A program made the position numbers and the translations under genes. Under the pieces are notes generated by a model. The model saw only the letters and a program-made list of their open reading frames with translations, was not told the origin of the DNA and ran no database searches. Of a stretch of 64,000 nucleotides of DNA, positions 45,546-57,965 are shown in pieces. Every line of letters begins with the position of its first letter. The stretch's first letter is position 1. Source of the stretch: Sophora flavescens (lineage: Eukaryota > Streptophyta > Magnoliopsida > Fabales > Fabaceae); contig CM061066.1 in NCBI GenBank assembly GCA_030762895.1, forward strand, positions 12,457,751-12,521,750, written 5' to 3'.

Positions 45546-46775
45546 TAATAGTGTGATTTTACAACATGTTTCCTGTACACTTTTGCATGCATTTTTCATA
45601 TAGATTAGGCATTCTTTATTTGATTTTAGTTAGTTTTTCCTTTGGAACTGGTAAGGCGGTGTTGTGGTGTTGTTTTGCAGAAATTAAAGATAAAATGCCC
45701 AAAATGATCCATGATGGAGCCTGGATGAAATAGAGCTTGAAAAGTGAAGAATTGAGCCAAGCAGAGCCCATCACGGACTGGCCGTGATGACCATCACGGC
45801 CATGATCAAGTAGAGCAGAAGGCAAAAGTCAGAAGATGTCACGTCCTAGCCGTGATGCCCATCACGGCCGTGACGCATGGCCTCTCTATAAATAGAGCAC
45901 AGAACAGACAGAAAGGGAGGATCCTGAGGTCTCTGACACAGACTCTCAGACTAACTTTTAACCTAAAGGATACTTGGAGGCTGTGAAGAGGGTTTCAACC
46001 CTAGAAGGGAGCTGCTGAGAGGGGCTGTTGTGACGACGGTGGAAAGCTCCCATGGAGTTTCTTCTCTCCTCTTCTCCTATTTCTCTGGTTTTATCTTTCT
46101 CTTTAATTATGAGTAGCTAATCCCCGTTTGTTGGGATTAGATGTAACTAAACTAAACTTCATGTATTTGTCTTGATTGATTAATCTATGTTTATGTTTCT
46201 CTATTAGTGATTGATTTCCTTCGCTTAATGCCTGTTGTGGCTAGCACCCCCATGACTTGATAAGTGTTTTGGTATGCAATTGGAATATTCGTACTAGAAC
46301 CAGAACTAGAATTAATCACCTAGTAACCCTTGCGTCTAGGAATGGAGTTTGGTTTACTAGTAATCATGTAATCCCTAATTTTAATGCAATTTCATTAATC
46401 TAGGCCACCTAAGGAATTACGGTCTATTAGTGGATTTAGGCTCTTATCATCCGAGGAATCGGGGCTTGAGAAATCTAGTGGATTGATTTTATTATTTGAA
46501 GCATGAATGGGAGTTATCTAGTCCTGGTAGTGCATGAGACAGAGGTTTGGTAAAGTCTAGTCCCAACATATCCTTTTCGCATTCCAAGTGCTCGACAAAA
46601 TTACAAAAAGATTTTATTCCTTTTGTTTTGTTTGTTTCGAATTCTCTTTATAGTCTAGATAGTTGCTGAAAGTTGTGAATTTGTAATTGACATCCAATCC
46701 TCGTGGGAACGATATCGGTCTCACCACCGTATTACTTGTACGACTAGGTATACTTGCCTATATTTTAGTCCAACA
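45546..46775 (+). repeat. 5' LTR
   Basis: It begins TAATAGTGTGATTTTAC (TA instead of TG) and ends TAGTCCAACA. It contains CACGGC palindromes at 45770-45872 and a TATA-like CTCTATAAATAGAGC at 45882. It is about 143 bp longer than the 3' LTR because of a segment near 46227-46370. Confidence 0.92.
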
Positions 46776-46780
46776 AGTTT

Positions 46781-46799
46781 TTGGCGTCGTTACCGGGGA
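46781..46799 (+). promoter_or_regulatory. Primer-binding site, tRNA-Asp type
   Basis: TGGCGTCGTTACCGGGGA matches the complement of the 3' end of plant tRNA-Asp with two mismatches and lies 5-6 bp after the LTR. Confidence 0.75.
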
Positions 46800-46944
46800 T
46801 TGGTTTTGCCAATATCATTAGTAACAAAGGAGGCAACTAATTTAGACATTTTTATTTTTTTCTGTATATATTTGACATTTTCTCCGTACAAATTTGATTT
46901 TTTTTTTCTTTTGAGTGTTTGTTTGTGCAAGGTTGAGACAACAC

Positions 46945-48039
46945 ATGGACGATCATTACTATCCAACTTGGGGATCTCAACTTGATTGGATCGTGTTTGA
47001 TGGTATCACCAATAAGCACGTGAAGATTTACTCCAAAGAGGAATGGGAATCCTATGTGTCATTCTTGCAACCACCACCACACTTCGAACTGGATCCCGAT
47101 TTGCTAGAGATTCTTTGGGATATAGATGCTTATCTCTTGAGCTTGAGCACAGAGCGTAGCAAGGAGGAAGTTTGTTCCATGATTCAGAGGGATGAAATGC
47201 AAGCAGGGAAAAATACTAGTAAGATAGTAGCATCGCTAAGTGACAACTTACAGAAATTAGAAGAACAAGCTAGTGAATTCTCTAAATTGCTAGCAGAAAA
47301 GCCACATGTAATTCAAATTGAAGAGAATCTACTTGCTAGCACGGACGTGAATGAAGATGAAGTGGTGGTGGTAGAAGAGCCACAAGAAGAGGAGTGGGAA
47401 TGGAATAAGCAACCACCTCTGAAGGTTTCTCTAGAACAATATTCCCAAGAGCTATCCATCTCTGAGGCCAAGGCAAGAGCCAATTGTGACAGTATCGAAG
47501 CTCTGAAGCAAAACTTCAAAACGCAAGTTGAGGAGATTTGCAAACAGTTGGTATAAGAGTCACATGGAGCACAAATTGAGCAAAATCTGGTTTTGGGGAT
47601 AGTTCAAAATGAAGATGAAGTGGTTGTAGACTCCACCATGCTTGCTGAGCAATCTGAATTTGCTGCTTTAGATAAATGTGTTGGCTTACAGGCATGTATG
47701 GACACTGCAAAGTTAGTCCCTTCCACTTATCTGTCAAACCTCCTTGTGAAAATTCCATTTGACCCAAAAGGAAGTGAGTTCATAATTGTAGAGGTCAATA
47801 GAGTTTTCACACACTGGCTAGGTGGAATTGTGGATAGAGTCATATTACTTCTGCAATTGCCACTCCACAAACCATGGGATCCGGGCAGAGGATCTTACAT
47901 CTTGAGCACCCCTTGGTCCTTATACCACAGGCTATGGGATCCAGGTGGATGCTTCTTAATAAGTCAAGCTAGTGACATTAAAGAAGCGCTTATTGGGAGG
48001 CAACCCAAATTTTCTTTTCCTTTTTCCTTTTGTTTTTGA
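46945..48039 (+). pseudogene. Gag-position reading frame of the LTR element, with one internal stop
   Basis: The ATG at 46945 gives MDDHYYPTWGSQLDWIVFDG. A long Glu- and Lys-rich, coiled-coil-like part (LSDNLQKLEEQASEFSKLL) and an acidic tract (NEDEVVVVEEPQEEEWEW) follow. TAA at 47554-47556 interrupts, and the same frame runs on to 48039, including KIPFDPKGSEFIIVEVNRVF and EALIGRQPKFSF. No zinc knuckle or catalytic domain is seen. Its position suggests a degenerate gag, but I do not recognise the protein. Confidence 0.5.
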
Positions 48040-48159
48040 TTTTTAACTCTTGAATAATTTGAGAAGATCAAGAGATTTGTTAATAGTTTATTAAGTGTTT
48101 TCAGGGCAAGAGGAAGGAGAAGCAAAAGGGCAGAGAAACGAAGTCAGCAACCATCATGC

Positions 48160-48385
48160 CCAGGCCGTGACACAGGTCACGACCGTGATGAGCTAAATAT
48201 GAAGACCAGAAAGGATCACGGCCTAGCCGTGATCCCCATCACGGGTGTGATGTGAGGTCCCTGAAGATCAGAGAGCATCACGGGCTGGCCGTGATGCAGG
48301 TCACGGTTGTGACAGGCTTTATCCTTTGGACCAGAATTGATCACGGCCTACCCGTGATGCAGATCACGGCCGTGACACATTTCCC
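48160..48385. repeat. CACGGC palindrome tandem array in the LTR element
   Basis: About four units with a period near 55 bp, for example GATCACGGCCTAGCCGTGAT and CATCACGGGCTGGCCGTGAT, each followed by a second half such as AGATCACGGCCGTGAC. Each can fold into a hairpin. Two such units also lie in each LTR (45770-45872, 50005-50112). Confidence 0.85.
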
Positions 48386-49782
48386 AACAAGCTTTTAACT
48401 GGAATGTGAGCCAACACCCGCTACCACCTCGATGAGTTGTTCCAAAATTTTTGTTTTCTATTTTATTTATTTTATTTTATTTTTCTCCTCTCTCCAACTT
48501 TATTATTTACATTGGGGACAATGTAAGTTTTTAAGCTTGGGGTAGGGGTATTTTTGCATTTTTCATGTTGCATTCATATAGGCATAGTTTGCATGATCAC
48601 ATGATTAGATTACCCCTGTGCTTAGATGATGCATTCAATTGTGAGAACTGAGTGCCAATTAAATTGAGATAGTGAATTCTCGAACCCAATTTTTTATTCT
48701 TGTGATAAGGCTACAAATAAAAATTCTTGACATGATCTTTGATAGTTGATAATTAGCATGTGGTTCTGTAAATTTGTGTTTCTCATTGATTTTTGAACTA
48801 CTAAAATGTGAGATTTTGAGCCGAAAAGGGGTACGCACTAAATCTACCTCATTTTTTCTGATAGAGTGTTATTCCTCTTGGTTAGTATTATCTAGAACTT
48901 GACTTGAAGCCGTTTTGAAGCTTAAGAATTTTTTAGAACATTTTTGAAAATGATTGAGGCACTAGGTATTTTTCCGGCCTTCTGAGCTTTGATTGACTAA
49001 ATGCTACCCCTTAGTTGCCCAATTTTGAGCCTAAAAAAATAAAATAATTTTCTTGGTACCTTGAAATGCTTTGATGAATGATGTTTGATAAGGGACCTTC
49101 TAAAGTTTTGCATAAAAGGGTAAAAAGGTAGTTGAAAAAGTGTGGGATGAAAGAATCAGAAAAATATTTCTCTTGAGTTGAAAAATCTCCCCTTCTCCAA
49201 ACAAAATAAAAACAAAAGAAAAAAGAAAAATATATAGAGAAGGGGATGACAAAAAGAAAAGTGAGAAATAAAATGAAAAGAAAGAAAGAAAGGTGGAAAA
49301 GTGAGTCGAAATCCAAAAAGGTATTTTAGAAGGTGTCATGTTTTGCAATGCTTGATGTTTTGTTTAGCCCTTTTGAAATGTCCTTTTCTTGAGTTCCCCA
49401 CCCAACGATTAATCCCATGGCCCCGTTACAACCAAAGGAAAGACCTCTTGATTCTTAATTGTTTTCATTAACAAAGTAGAGATTTGGTTGATAGTCAAGC
49501 TTATGGTAGAATTCATTCCTTGAGGAAATTGAGCGAATTGTCATATATCCTTAAACACTTGAGTGAGGTGAGAAGGAGTGCCCGAATTAGTGAGAATATG
49601 AATTTAGAAAACCTAAGCTCTAATTGGACTTGAACTGATTGTCTCTTGCTGAATTATTTGAAATGCATGTTACTTGGATTATTTGCTCGGGTTCTTGATT
49701 CACTATCCATGCTTTGATTATTTATATCTTCTGGCCTTAGTGATTACTTGAGGACAAGCAATTGAATAAGCTTGGGGTGATT
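48386..49782 (+). other. Non-coding 3' internal region of the LTR element
   Basis: No coding frame of interest. It contains ACATTGGGGACAATGTAAG near 48510 and, at the end, TTGAGGACAAGCAATTGAA and the polypurine tract AAGCTTGGGGTGA. The minus-strand frame over 49011-49348 is low-complexity. Confidence 0.6.
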
Positions 49783-50869
49783 TGATAGTGTGATTTTACA
49801 TCATGTTTCCTGTACACTTTTGCATGTATTTTTCATATAGATTAGGCATTCTTTATTTGATTTTAGTTAGTTTTTCCCTTGGAACGGGTAAGGCGGTGTT
49901 GTGGTGTTGTTTTGCAGAAATTAAAGAGAAAATGCCCAAAATAAGCCATGATGGAGCCTGGATGAAATAGAGCTTGAAAAGTGAAGAATTGAGCCAAGCA
50001 GAGCCCATCACAGCCTGGCCGTGATGACCATCACGACCATGATCAAGCAGAGCAGAAGGAAAAAGTCAGAAGCTATCACGGCCTAGCCGTGATGCCCATC
50101 ACGGACGTGACGCGTGCCCTCTCTATAAATAGAGCGCAAAACAGACAGAAAGGAGGGATCCTGAGGTCTCTGACACAGACTCTCAGACTGACTTTTAACC
50201 TAAAGGATACTTGGAGGATGTGAAGAGGGTTTCAACCCTAGAAGGGAGCTGCTGAGAGGGGCTGCTGTGACGACAGTGGAAAGCTCCCATGTAGTTTCTT
50301 CTCTCCTCTTCTCCTAATTCTCTGGTTTTAGCTTTCTCTTTAATTATGAGTAGCTAATCCTCGTTTGTTGGGATTAGATGTAACTAAACTAAACTTCATG
50401 TATTTGTCTTGACTGATTAATATATGTTTATGTTTCTCTATTAGTGATTGATTTCCTTCGCGTAATCCTTAATTTTAATGCAATTTCATTAATCTAGGCC
50501 ACCTAAGGAATTAGGGTCTATTAGTGGATTTAGGCTCTTGTCATCCGAGGAATCGGCACTTGAGTAATCTAGTGGATTGATTTTAATATTTGAAGCATGA
50601 ATGGGACGTATCTAGTCCTGGTAGTGCATGAGGCAGAGGTTTGGTGAAGTCTAGTCCCAACATATCCTTTTCGCATTCCAAGTGCTCGACAAAACTACAA
50701 AAAGATTTTATTCCTTTTGTTTTGTTTGTTTCGAATTCTCTTTATAGTCTAGATAGTTGCTGAAAGTTGTGAATTGGTAATTGACATCCAATCCTTGTGG
50801 GAACGATATCGGTCTCACCACCGTATTACTTGTACGACTAGGTATACTTGCCTATATTTTAGTCCAACA
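49783..50869 (+). repeat. 3' LTR
   Basis: It begins TGATAGTGTGATTTTAC and ends TAGTCCAACA. It is closely similar to the 5' LTR but lacks about 143 bp; the deletion joins CGTAATCC between two TAAT copies. Confidence 0.92.
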
Positions 50870-53464
50870 ATGATGTGAGAAAAAAGGGTCCTCCAGCGAA
50901 GGTGTTGTGGTATCTTCCAATAATTCCAAGGTTCAAGCGATTGTTTGCCAATGCGAAAGATGCGAAGAATCTTAGATGGCATAATGATGAGAGGAAACAC
51001 GATGGAAAGGTTTGTCATCATGTTGATTCTATGCAATGGAAGAATATTGTTACTTTGTTTCCGGATTTCGCCGATGAGCCAAGAAACCTAAGGCTTGGAC
51101 ATGCTAAGGATGGAATGAATCCTTATGGTAACATGAGTAGTATTCATAGTTCATGGCATGTTCTGTTGATAATTTACAACCTGCCCCCTTGGTTGTGCAT
51201 GAAGCGCAAATACATGATGTTGTCTATGATGATTTCGGGCCCAAAGCAACCGGGAAATGACTTAGATGTTTATCTAAGTCCCTTGATTGAAGACTTGAAA
51301 ATGCTGTGGGTGGAAGGTGTTGATGTAGTTGATGGGTATTCTCATGAGACTTTCAATCTTCGTGCCATGTTATTTTACACCATCAACGACTTTCCAGCAT
51401 ACGGTAATTTGTCCAGGTACAGTGTCAAGGGGCATAAAGCATGTCCTATATGTGAAGAAGGCACATGCTACACTCAGTTGCATCATGGAAAGAAGATGGT
51501 TTACCTTGGGCATCGGAGATTTCTTAGACGTGATCACCCATATCGTAAGATGAAAAAAGATTTTAATGGATGCCAAGAGACAGAAGAAGCTCCGGCGGCC
51601 TTAATTGGAGAGCAGGTTTATCAGAGGGTAAAGGGCATCGATGTTATATTCGGCAAGTCCAAAAAGAAAGGTAAAGCTGCAGAGAAAAACATATGGAAGA
51701 AGAGGTCGATATTCTTTGATCTTCCATAATGGCGCAAGCTTGATGTCAGACACTGCATTGATGTGATTCGTGTGGAGCAAAATGTGTGTGAAAGTGTGAT
51801 CGGGACGCTTCTCAACATTCAGGGCAAGACAAAGGATGGTGTGAATGCTCGTCTCGACCTCGTTGCTATGGGTATACGAGAGCAGTTAGCTCCAGTTGTT
51901 GAGGACGGTAAGCAGACTTATTTGCCACCAGCATATCATACTTTGTCAAAAAAAGCGAGACAAAGTTTCTGTGGGTGTCTTCAGGGCATCAAAGTTCCAC
52001 ATGGTTACTCTTCAAATATGAAAAGGCTTGTCTCTAGTGATCTTAAATTAGTTGGATTAAAGTCTCATGATTGTCACATCTTGATGCAACAACTTCTGCC
52101 CGTTGCTATTCGTGGTATTGCTCCAAAAAATGTGAGACATGCCATTACTCGATTGTGCTCATTCTTCAATTCTATATGTAGAAAAGTCGTTGATCCCCGT
52201 ATGTTGGATGACTTGGAAGTTGAGGCTGCTACAATCTTGTGCCAATTGGAGATGTATTTTCCTCTTTCCTTTTTCGACATAATGGTTCACTTAATTGTTC
52301 ATTTGGTGATGGAGATTAGATTATGTGGGCCGGTTTTTCTGAGATGGATGTACCCAGTTGAGCGCTACATGAAGATCTTGAAAGGGTACGTGAAGAATCC
52401 TCATCGTCCGGAAGCATCTATTGTTCAAAGGTATGTTGTAGAAGAAGCTATTGAGTTTTGTTCGGACTACCTTCATAACACGGATCCTATAGGGTTCCTA
52501 AGCCTCGGCATGATGAGATAAGATGTCAAAGTAATGGTACACATGGCTTAAGAATTAATAGCAAGGGTCGGGAGGAAGTGCTTCAAGCACATTTGTATGT
52601 ATTGAACAACATCGATTCTGTTCAACCTTTCTTATTTGAACATAAAAGAAAAGTCAATCAAGAAAACCCTCGAATGAGCGAAAGGTGGTTTTTGAACAAG
52701 CATAACAAGACTTTCTTACCATGGTTCAAGGAAGAAATGCTTAAGGATGGTAGTACTGCTTCTGATGACGTAAGATGGCTAGCACGTGGGCCTAGCTTCA
52801 ACGTCATATGTTGGAGTGGATACAACATCAATAAATTTTCCTTTTATATAAAGGAACAAGATAACAAGAGTACCATGCAAAAGAGTGGGGTTGTGATCGT
52901 GACCGAAGCAATGTACTTCTCTAGTGCAAAGGACACAAAACCCGTTAAAGCACCGACACCTTACTTTGGATATATTGAAGATATTTGGGTGCTCGATTAC
53001 ACTAAGCTTACGGTGCCGGTTTTTAAATGTATGTGGGTTGATAGTAACGGTGGTGTACAAACCGACGAATTGGGGTTCACATTGGTAGACCTCAACAAGT
53101 TAGGTCATATAAATGAGCCTTTCATAATGGCTTCCCAAGCAAAACAAGTGTTCTACATCACTGATCCTTCTAACAAAAGGTTGTCCGTGGTTATCCAAGG
53201 AAAAATCATGTATAATGGTAGTGATGAAAATCAAGATTCAAATCTTGATATTCCTGACACTCCTTCTTTTTCAACAAACATGCCTACTATAATCGAGGAG
53301 ACACAGGTGGACGATGTACATGTCACTCGTGATGTTCTTCACTAAGGGATATTGATATAGGTAGTTTAAACTTAGTATACATTTATTTTTATTTATGCTT
53401 TTGTATTTATTTTTAGTTATAGCCTATTTTAATAAATATATATTGTTTCTGAACAGGCATACAT

Positions 53465-56443
53465 ATGGATCAGTCGGATGGCCCACATGCACGGGAGGAC
53501 ACTGTGGGGCCTATGTAGGACCCGATCGCGCCTATGCCTGATTCTAGTGTAAGTTTACATGTTATATACTATCTTTAGTCCTTCTTTTTAATGTAAGTTT
53601 ATAATGTTACAACCCTCTATTTTATCATTTTTTTTGTCCATACAGACATCACAGTCTTAGAGGAAACGGGGTAGAGGAGCCACAACTTTGAAGAAATTAG
53701 AGAAGGCCAGGCAAAGCGGACATAAGCTTGAGGTGTGCATTGATGCTAATCTAAAGCCCCAGGGACCCCGTGCTAAAGAATTTAAAAAGTGGGTGTTTCT
53801 ACAAGCGAAGCAGCACGTTAGCATCAACTACAGCCATTGGAATGACATTCCACGGAACGTTAAGGATCAGATTTCGGAGGCTATCACGGTGTTTTACCTT
53901 TAGATTCTTTTGATTGACATTATTAGATAATTATCCGAGTTATAATCCATCCAGTTCTTATGTATTTAATGTGTATGTAGCTTGGACTGTGCCGAATGAC
54001 GAGGATCATCATACGAAATGTATGAAAATGGCATCAAAGCGCTGGAATGGGTTCAAGCATAATCTTACCAGGTACTATGTATCTGGGAAGAAGTGGCTTG
54101 ATAAGATGTTCTCGGATTATCCCTAGATTGATAAGGATACTTGGGATATGTTTGCTAGGAGTCGACAGGATGAAGAATTTCAGGTTGGTTGATTAAGTTA
54201 ATTTTGTATGCTTCTTATAGATCATTTAACTTTATTTAATTTTGTGTTTTTGTTTGAATAGGCTAAGGCAGAGAAGGGTAGGCAGGATAAGGCGAAGAAC
54301 GTCCACCGCCACACCATGTCTCAGGGTGGGTACGAGACTCAGATCGAGGAGATGATGGCAGATAGGCTGAGGGTTAAGCAGGAAGAGCACGCTGCTAGGA
54401 TAGAAAGAGGAGAGGCGCCTGAGGGCACACCATTAAGTCCTCCGTCGGACATCGACTGCGAGGATGTCTGGTTATCCGGCCGCATGACAAAGACGAGATC
54501 TTTTAAAGTTGATGCCACTTGCCAAGTGACAGATAAGATTGTAAGTAAATAATTAACTTCATTTCAATTGATATTTGTATAGATATTTTTAACACTTTTC
54601 ACTTGTACATTTTTTCATTTCTTCATTGTAGATGGATCTTAAAGCACAATGCTCCCAGGGCTCATTCGTCCCTTTTGGACGGCGGGACGTCTTGATGACT
54701 GCTCTAGGCAAGAAAGACCATCCTGGTCGGGTTATCGGTGTTCCTGGGAACGTGACCATCAGAGAATATTATGGCAAGTCTGCTTCACGAAAGCGGGTCG
54801 TCGATGAGGCATCAATTTTGGAATCCATGACTCAGAAGCTCATCTCTAACCCTGCTATTACAACGCATCTGATGAAAAGAATGCTATCCAACCCAGAATT
54901 CAAGCAGGCACTTGCTAGAGAGCTTTACTCCATCGATTCACCCCAGGACACAGCAGGACATGCCAACCCTTCACATGTGAGCACAAAAGAGATTTATAGT
55001 AGGGCACATGTGGAGGACGATGAGTTGGCAGCTAGGAAGCGGGAGTTGGAAGTCCAACGCCATGAGCTTGAGTTGGAATTGCAAAGGCTTGAGCTTGAGT
55101 TGGACATCAAACGCCGTGAGCTCGAAATGGTAACAAAGGTATGTATTCATTATTAATGTCCAAATTAGTCAAATAATTACTTGTGTTTTTTTTAATTACC
55201 AACAACTTATCTATTTTATTTTTTCTAAATTGAAAGCCAAGTCGACGTCGGTGTCACAGTCACTTGTCACTCGTTTGTTCTCACTTGGTGAGGATTATGC
55301 CTTTGAGATTTTTGAATGTCCATTGGAGCACGATGGATGGGTGGCACGCCCAAATCAAGAGAGGATATTTTCCTTATGTGGTGAAGATCTCGGGCACGCC
55401 TGCAGAGATAACGAGTGGATGGCCAGCACGGTTTTGAGTCTCTGGTACACGTAAGTTAATTTTAATTTTTATAACTTATTTATTTTTGGTATTTTTCCAT
55501 TTAATAATTTATTTTAATTTCAATATATATATTATGTAATAAACATCCACACCTTTTCATATCTTAGGTATCTCCATCGTCTTCAGCTTGATAAGGGCTC
55601 CAAATCAGTTTATGGCTTCTTAGATCCGTCAATCCTTATGCCTCAATTCTTTGCTGGCGATGAATTAAGTAAATACATAGGGAACTTGATGGGAGACAAT
55701 CGGAAAAAATTATATCTGGCTCCCTACTCTATGAATAATCATTGGCAGTTGCTCATACTTCACCCGTCTAGGAATACTGTCATATTCTTCTGCTCTCTCC
55801 ACCAAAACCCGCCACAGGAGGTGGTGGAAACTGTAAATACGCAAGTAACTAATCTTCAATTTAATTTAAGTTTTAATATCAGTTGTTTTTAGTTTATTAC
55901 ACACATGATATATGAATTTGTTAATTGACATAATTATTTGTTTATGATAGTGCGCTGAAGGCGAGTAGCATAAGCTGCGCCAACGGGAAAAGTAGGACTT
56001 CTAAGGCTACAGGAAATCCTGATTGGATCATCCTCAAGGTTTGGTAGTTTATTTATCAAATAATTAATATTATAATTGCTAATTTATATGTATATTTAAC
56101 TGACATTGAAATTAATTTTGTTTGTAGTCTCGATTTCAACCTGACGGGTGGTCGTGCGGCTATTATGTGATGCTTCATATGCTGAACATAGTCTCCGCAT
56201 CTATTATGGATGGATGGAAGAAGGTTATATTTAAACAACTTGTTAAATTATATATTATAGTTTTGGTGATGACTTGCGTTAATGTTATTGTTATTATTTG
56301 AACGTGTGTAGGCATTTAACAACCAATTGCCTCTTCAAAAAGATGAGTTTAGAGACTTGAGGATGCGCTTGGCAGAATTCTTCTTCAAGTATGCGGCTGA
56401 AAAAGGAATTGACAAGATACCTCCGCAATACTTAGATGAATAG
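53465..56443 (+). pseudogene. Transposase_24 / Ulp1-protease gene of B1
   Basis: The start at 53465 reads MDQSDGPHAREDTVGPM, then TAG at 53516. Exons follow: LKKLEKARQSGHKLEVCIDA (after another TAG near 53656), Transposase_24-like SKRWNGFKHNLTRYYVSG, a linker, GSFVPFGRRDVLMTALGKKD and a Leu/Glu/Arg-rich coiled coil (55020-55130). The C48 part has YGFLDPSILMPQFFAGDELS, NNHWQLLILHPSRNTVIFFC and FQPDGWSCGYYVMLHML, with Gln and Cys in the active-site spacing near 56115-56155. The final exon ends FKYAAEKGIDKIPPQYLDE at 56443. As in family A, the expected Asp after the His strand is Cys (FFCSL). Confidence 0.82.
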
Positions 56444-56483
56444 TTTTTTGGTTAGACTTTAGAAACTAATTAATAACTTTTAT

Positions 56484-56508
56484 ATATATATATATATATA
56501 TATATACT
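56484..56508. repeat. TA microsatellite
   Basis: About 25 bp of uninterrupted TA dinucleotides in the 3' region of B1. Confidence 0.9.
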
Positions 56509-56774
56509 TAGATTGGTAGTTTTTTTTTAGACATTAGAGACTAAAATTTATATATATATACTTGTAGATAGTTATGTTTTTCCTATACATGGGTTTTGGT
56601 TTTAAGTCCCCCCATTGTTCCTTTGTATATTTCTTTTCTTTTAGTTAATATTGAAATTTAAGGGTAGTGTTTGCAATTCTGTAATGTGTGTGATATTCAG
56701 TGTTACTGAGATATTTACTGAATGCTGGGATAGCTGAGGGGAGTGATATTTTAAAACTAAATTTTAGAAAAAAA

Positions 56775-57101
56775 TCTATTAACGTCAGTTGTATCAAACA
56801 ACTGACGTTAATAGTATTTTATAAAATATACAGCACACTATTAACGTCGGTTGTATTAGGAAACTGACGTTAAAAATAAAACCTATAACGTCAGTTCTTT
56901 AACAGAACTTACGTTAGTTTGAACAACGTTAACGTCAGTTGTGTTAAAGAACCGACGTTAATAGTTTTATATTTAACGTCAGTTGTTTAAACAACTGACG
57001 TTAAAATATTACCTATTAACGTCAGCTGTATTTACGTCAGACAATATTCTGACGTATACAATCAATTTTAACTGACGTAAAAAGCACTTATTGCACTAGT
57101 G
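56775..57101. repeat. 3' subterminal palindrome array of B1
   Basis: At least six ACGTCAGTT/AACTGACGT palindromes, with variants ACGTCGGTTG and GAACCGACGT, then the terminal TTTTTACG...CACTAGTG. Confidence 0.9.
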
Positions 57102-57965
57102 GACATGATTTTCAGTTTCGTTGTTACCAGATCTGAATCATTTGTGAGCAAAATAAAGATAATAACTCAGTTTATCAATACACCAAAATGGTACCCGGAA
57201 ACGCATTCTACTTTATCAAAAAAAAAAACTTCGTTCATCAATGGACATAAAGAAACTCACTAACTCACTAAGTTAAGTGGATATTTTTATTTCCAATGTA
57301 TTTTTAAATATACAAATTAAAATTGAAATAACTTCAAAATGAATTTAATTACTATTTTATCAAATTTCCAAATAAAATTTAGAGTTTGAATCGAAATAAT
57401 TCTTAAAATTCATTATAAAGTTAAGATTTCAATTAATTTTAAATTTAAATATATATTTATATTTAGAACATCCTAAAATAATTAGATTCATTTTTTAAAA
57501 TAGTTTATTTATATTCTTTACTTAGAATATTTAAATGAGTTAACTAATAAGTTTTAAATAAATAATTTAAGCAATTAAAAATACTAGTTATTTCTTATTT
57601 TTTAAACTTTCCAAAGAAAATATATTTTTTTAATAAAAATAATTCCAAAATTGCATTATAATGAGAAGAATCTTTTGGTTTAAGTAATTTTCTTTATAGT
57701 CTTTACACATAATATGTAAATGGGACTAATAAAGAAATTTTTTGAACATATATTATCAAAAAAAAAAAACTCAATATAATGAATATATAATCAAAACTTA
57801 AAATAAAAACCCATTTAAAAAATATAAATGAGATCCGCTCAAATATAACCAAAGTTAAGTGATTTCTTAATATACATAATTAAATTTAATCAATTCCTAT
57901 TTTATAAACTTTCCAAATAATATTTTAATTGTAAATGAAAATAATTCCTAAAATTTGATGTTGGG
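57102..57965. other. AT-rich degenerate repeats right of B1
   Basis: After the GAC duplication, three or four diverged copies of a unit (TATTTTATAAACTTTCCAAA...AATAATTCCTAAAATT) are visible, related to 37430-37640. A short block (57268-57325) matches 37972-38025. No gene. Confidence 0.55.

Larger units (their letters stand above)
45546..50869 (+). mobile_element. Non-autonomous Ty3/gypsy-like LTR retrotransposon, 5.3 kb
   Basis: Two direct LTRs (45546-46775 and 49783-50869) are flanked by the 5-bp duplication ATGAT (45541-45545 and 50870-50874). B2 shows the empty site as GTTGATGATGTGAG. A primer-binding site lies at about 46781-46799 and a purine tract (AGCTTGGGGTGATT) just before the 3' LTR. 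The internal region has one gag-like or unknown frame and no protease, reverse transcriptase, RNase H or integrase, so it depends on another element. Motifs such as ACATTGGGGACAATGTAAG and TGGGAGGCAACCC are familiar from plant gypsy elements. Confidence 0.9.
44830..53345 (+). pseudogene. TNP2 transposase of B1, split by an LTR retrotransposon and frameshifted
   Basis: It begins MGRSWMVCKRTSAEYLKGVG (transposase-associated domain) with CPCVKCLNTRKCTVKDIRTH. A two-base gain near 45290 shifts the frame; it resumes as DKSFTELLEVLKDLLPEDN and CPMGMEYKKIHTCPNDCILY. An LTR element is inserted at 45546-50869 in an Asp-rich stretch. After it, KGPPAKVLWYLPIIPRFKRL, NPYGNMSSIHSSWHVLL and FPAYGNLSRYSVKGHKACPI run to a stop at 51727-51729, replacing the Tyr of FDLPYW. 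Then come NVCESVIGTLLNIQGKTKDG, SHDCHILMQQLLPVAIRGI and VERYMKILKGYVKNPH, a frameshift near 52480, and the DUF4216-like VPVFKCMWVDSNGGVQTDE. It ends at 53345. Confidence 0.92.
42732..57101 (+). mobile_element. CACTA transposon B1, full length with nested LTR retrotransposon, 14.4 kb
   Basis: The left end CACTAGTGGAATTGGTG starts at 42732, and the right end reads CACTAGTGCAATAAGTG on the reverse strand, ending at 57101. GAC flanks both sides (42729-42731 and 57102-57104). Subterminal arrays use ACGTCAGTT, unlike family A. The gene order is the same as in A: TNP2, then Transposase_24/Ulp1, both rightwards. A 5.3-kb LTR retrotransposon sits inside TNP2 (45546-50869). Both genes are disabled. Confidence 0.95.

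Noticed and set aside
49011..49348. Hydrophobic minus-strand frames that could be membrane proteins
   Set aside because: They translate an AAAGAAAAG-rich non-coding region of the LTR element; Phe/Leu richness comes from the T-rich complement.
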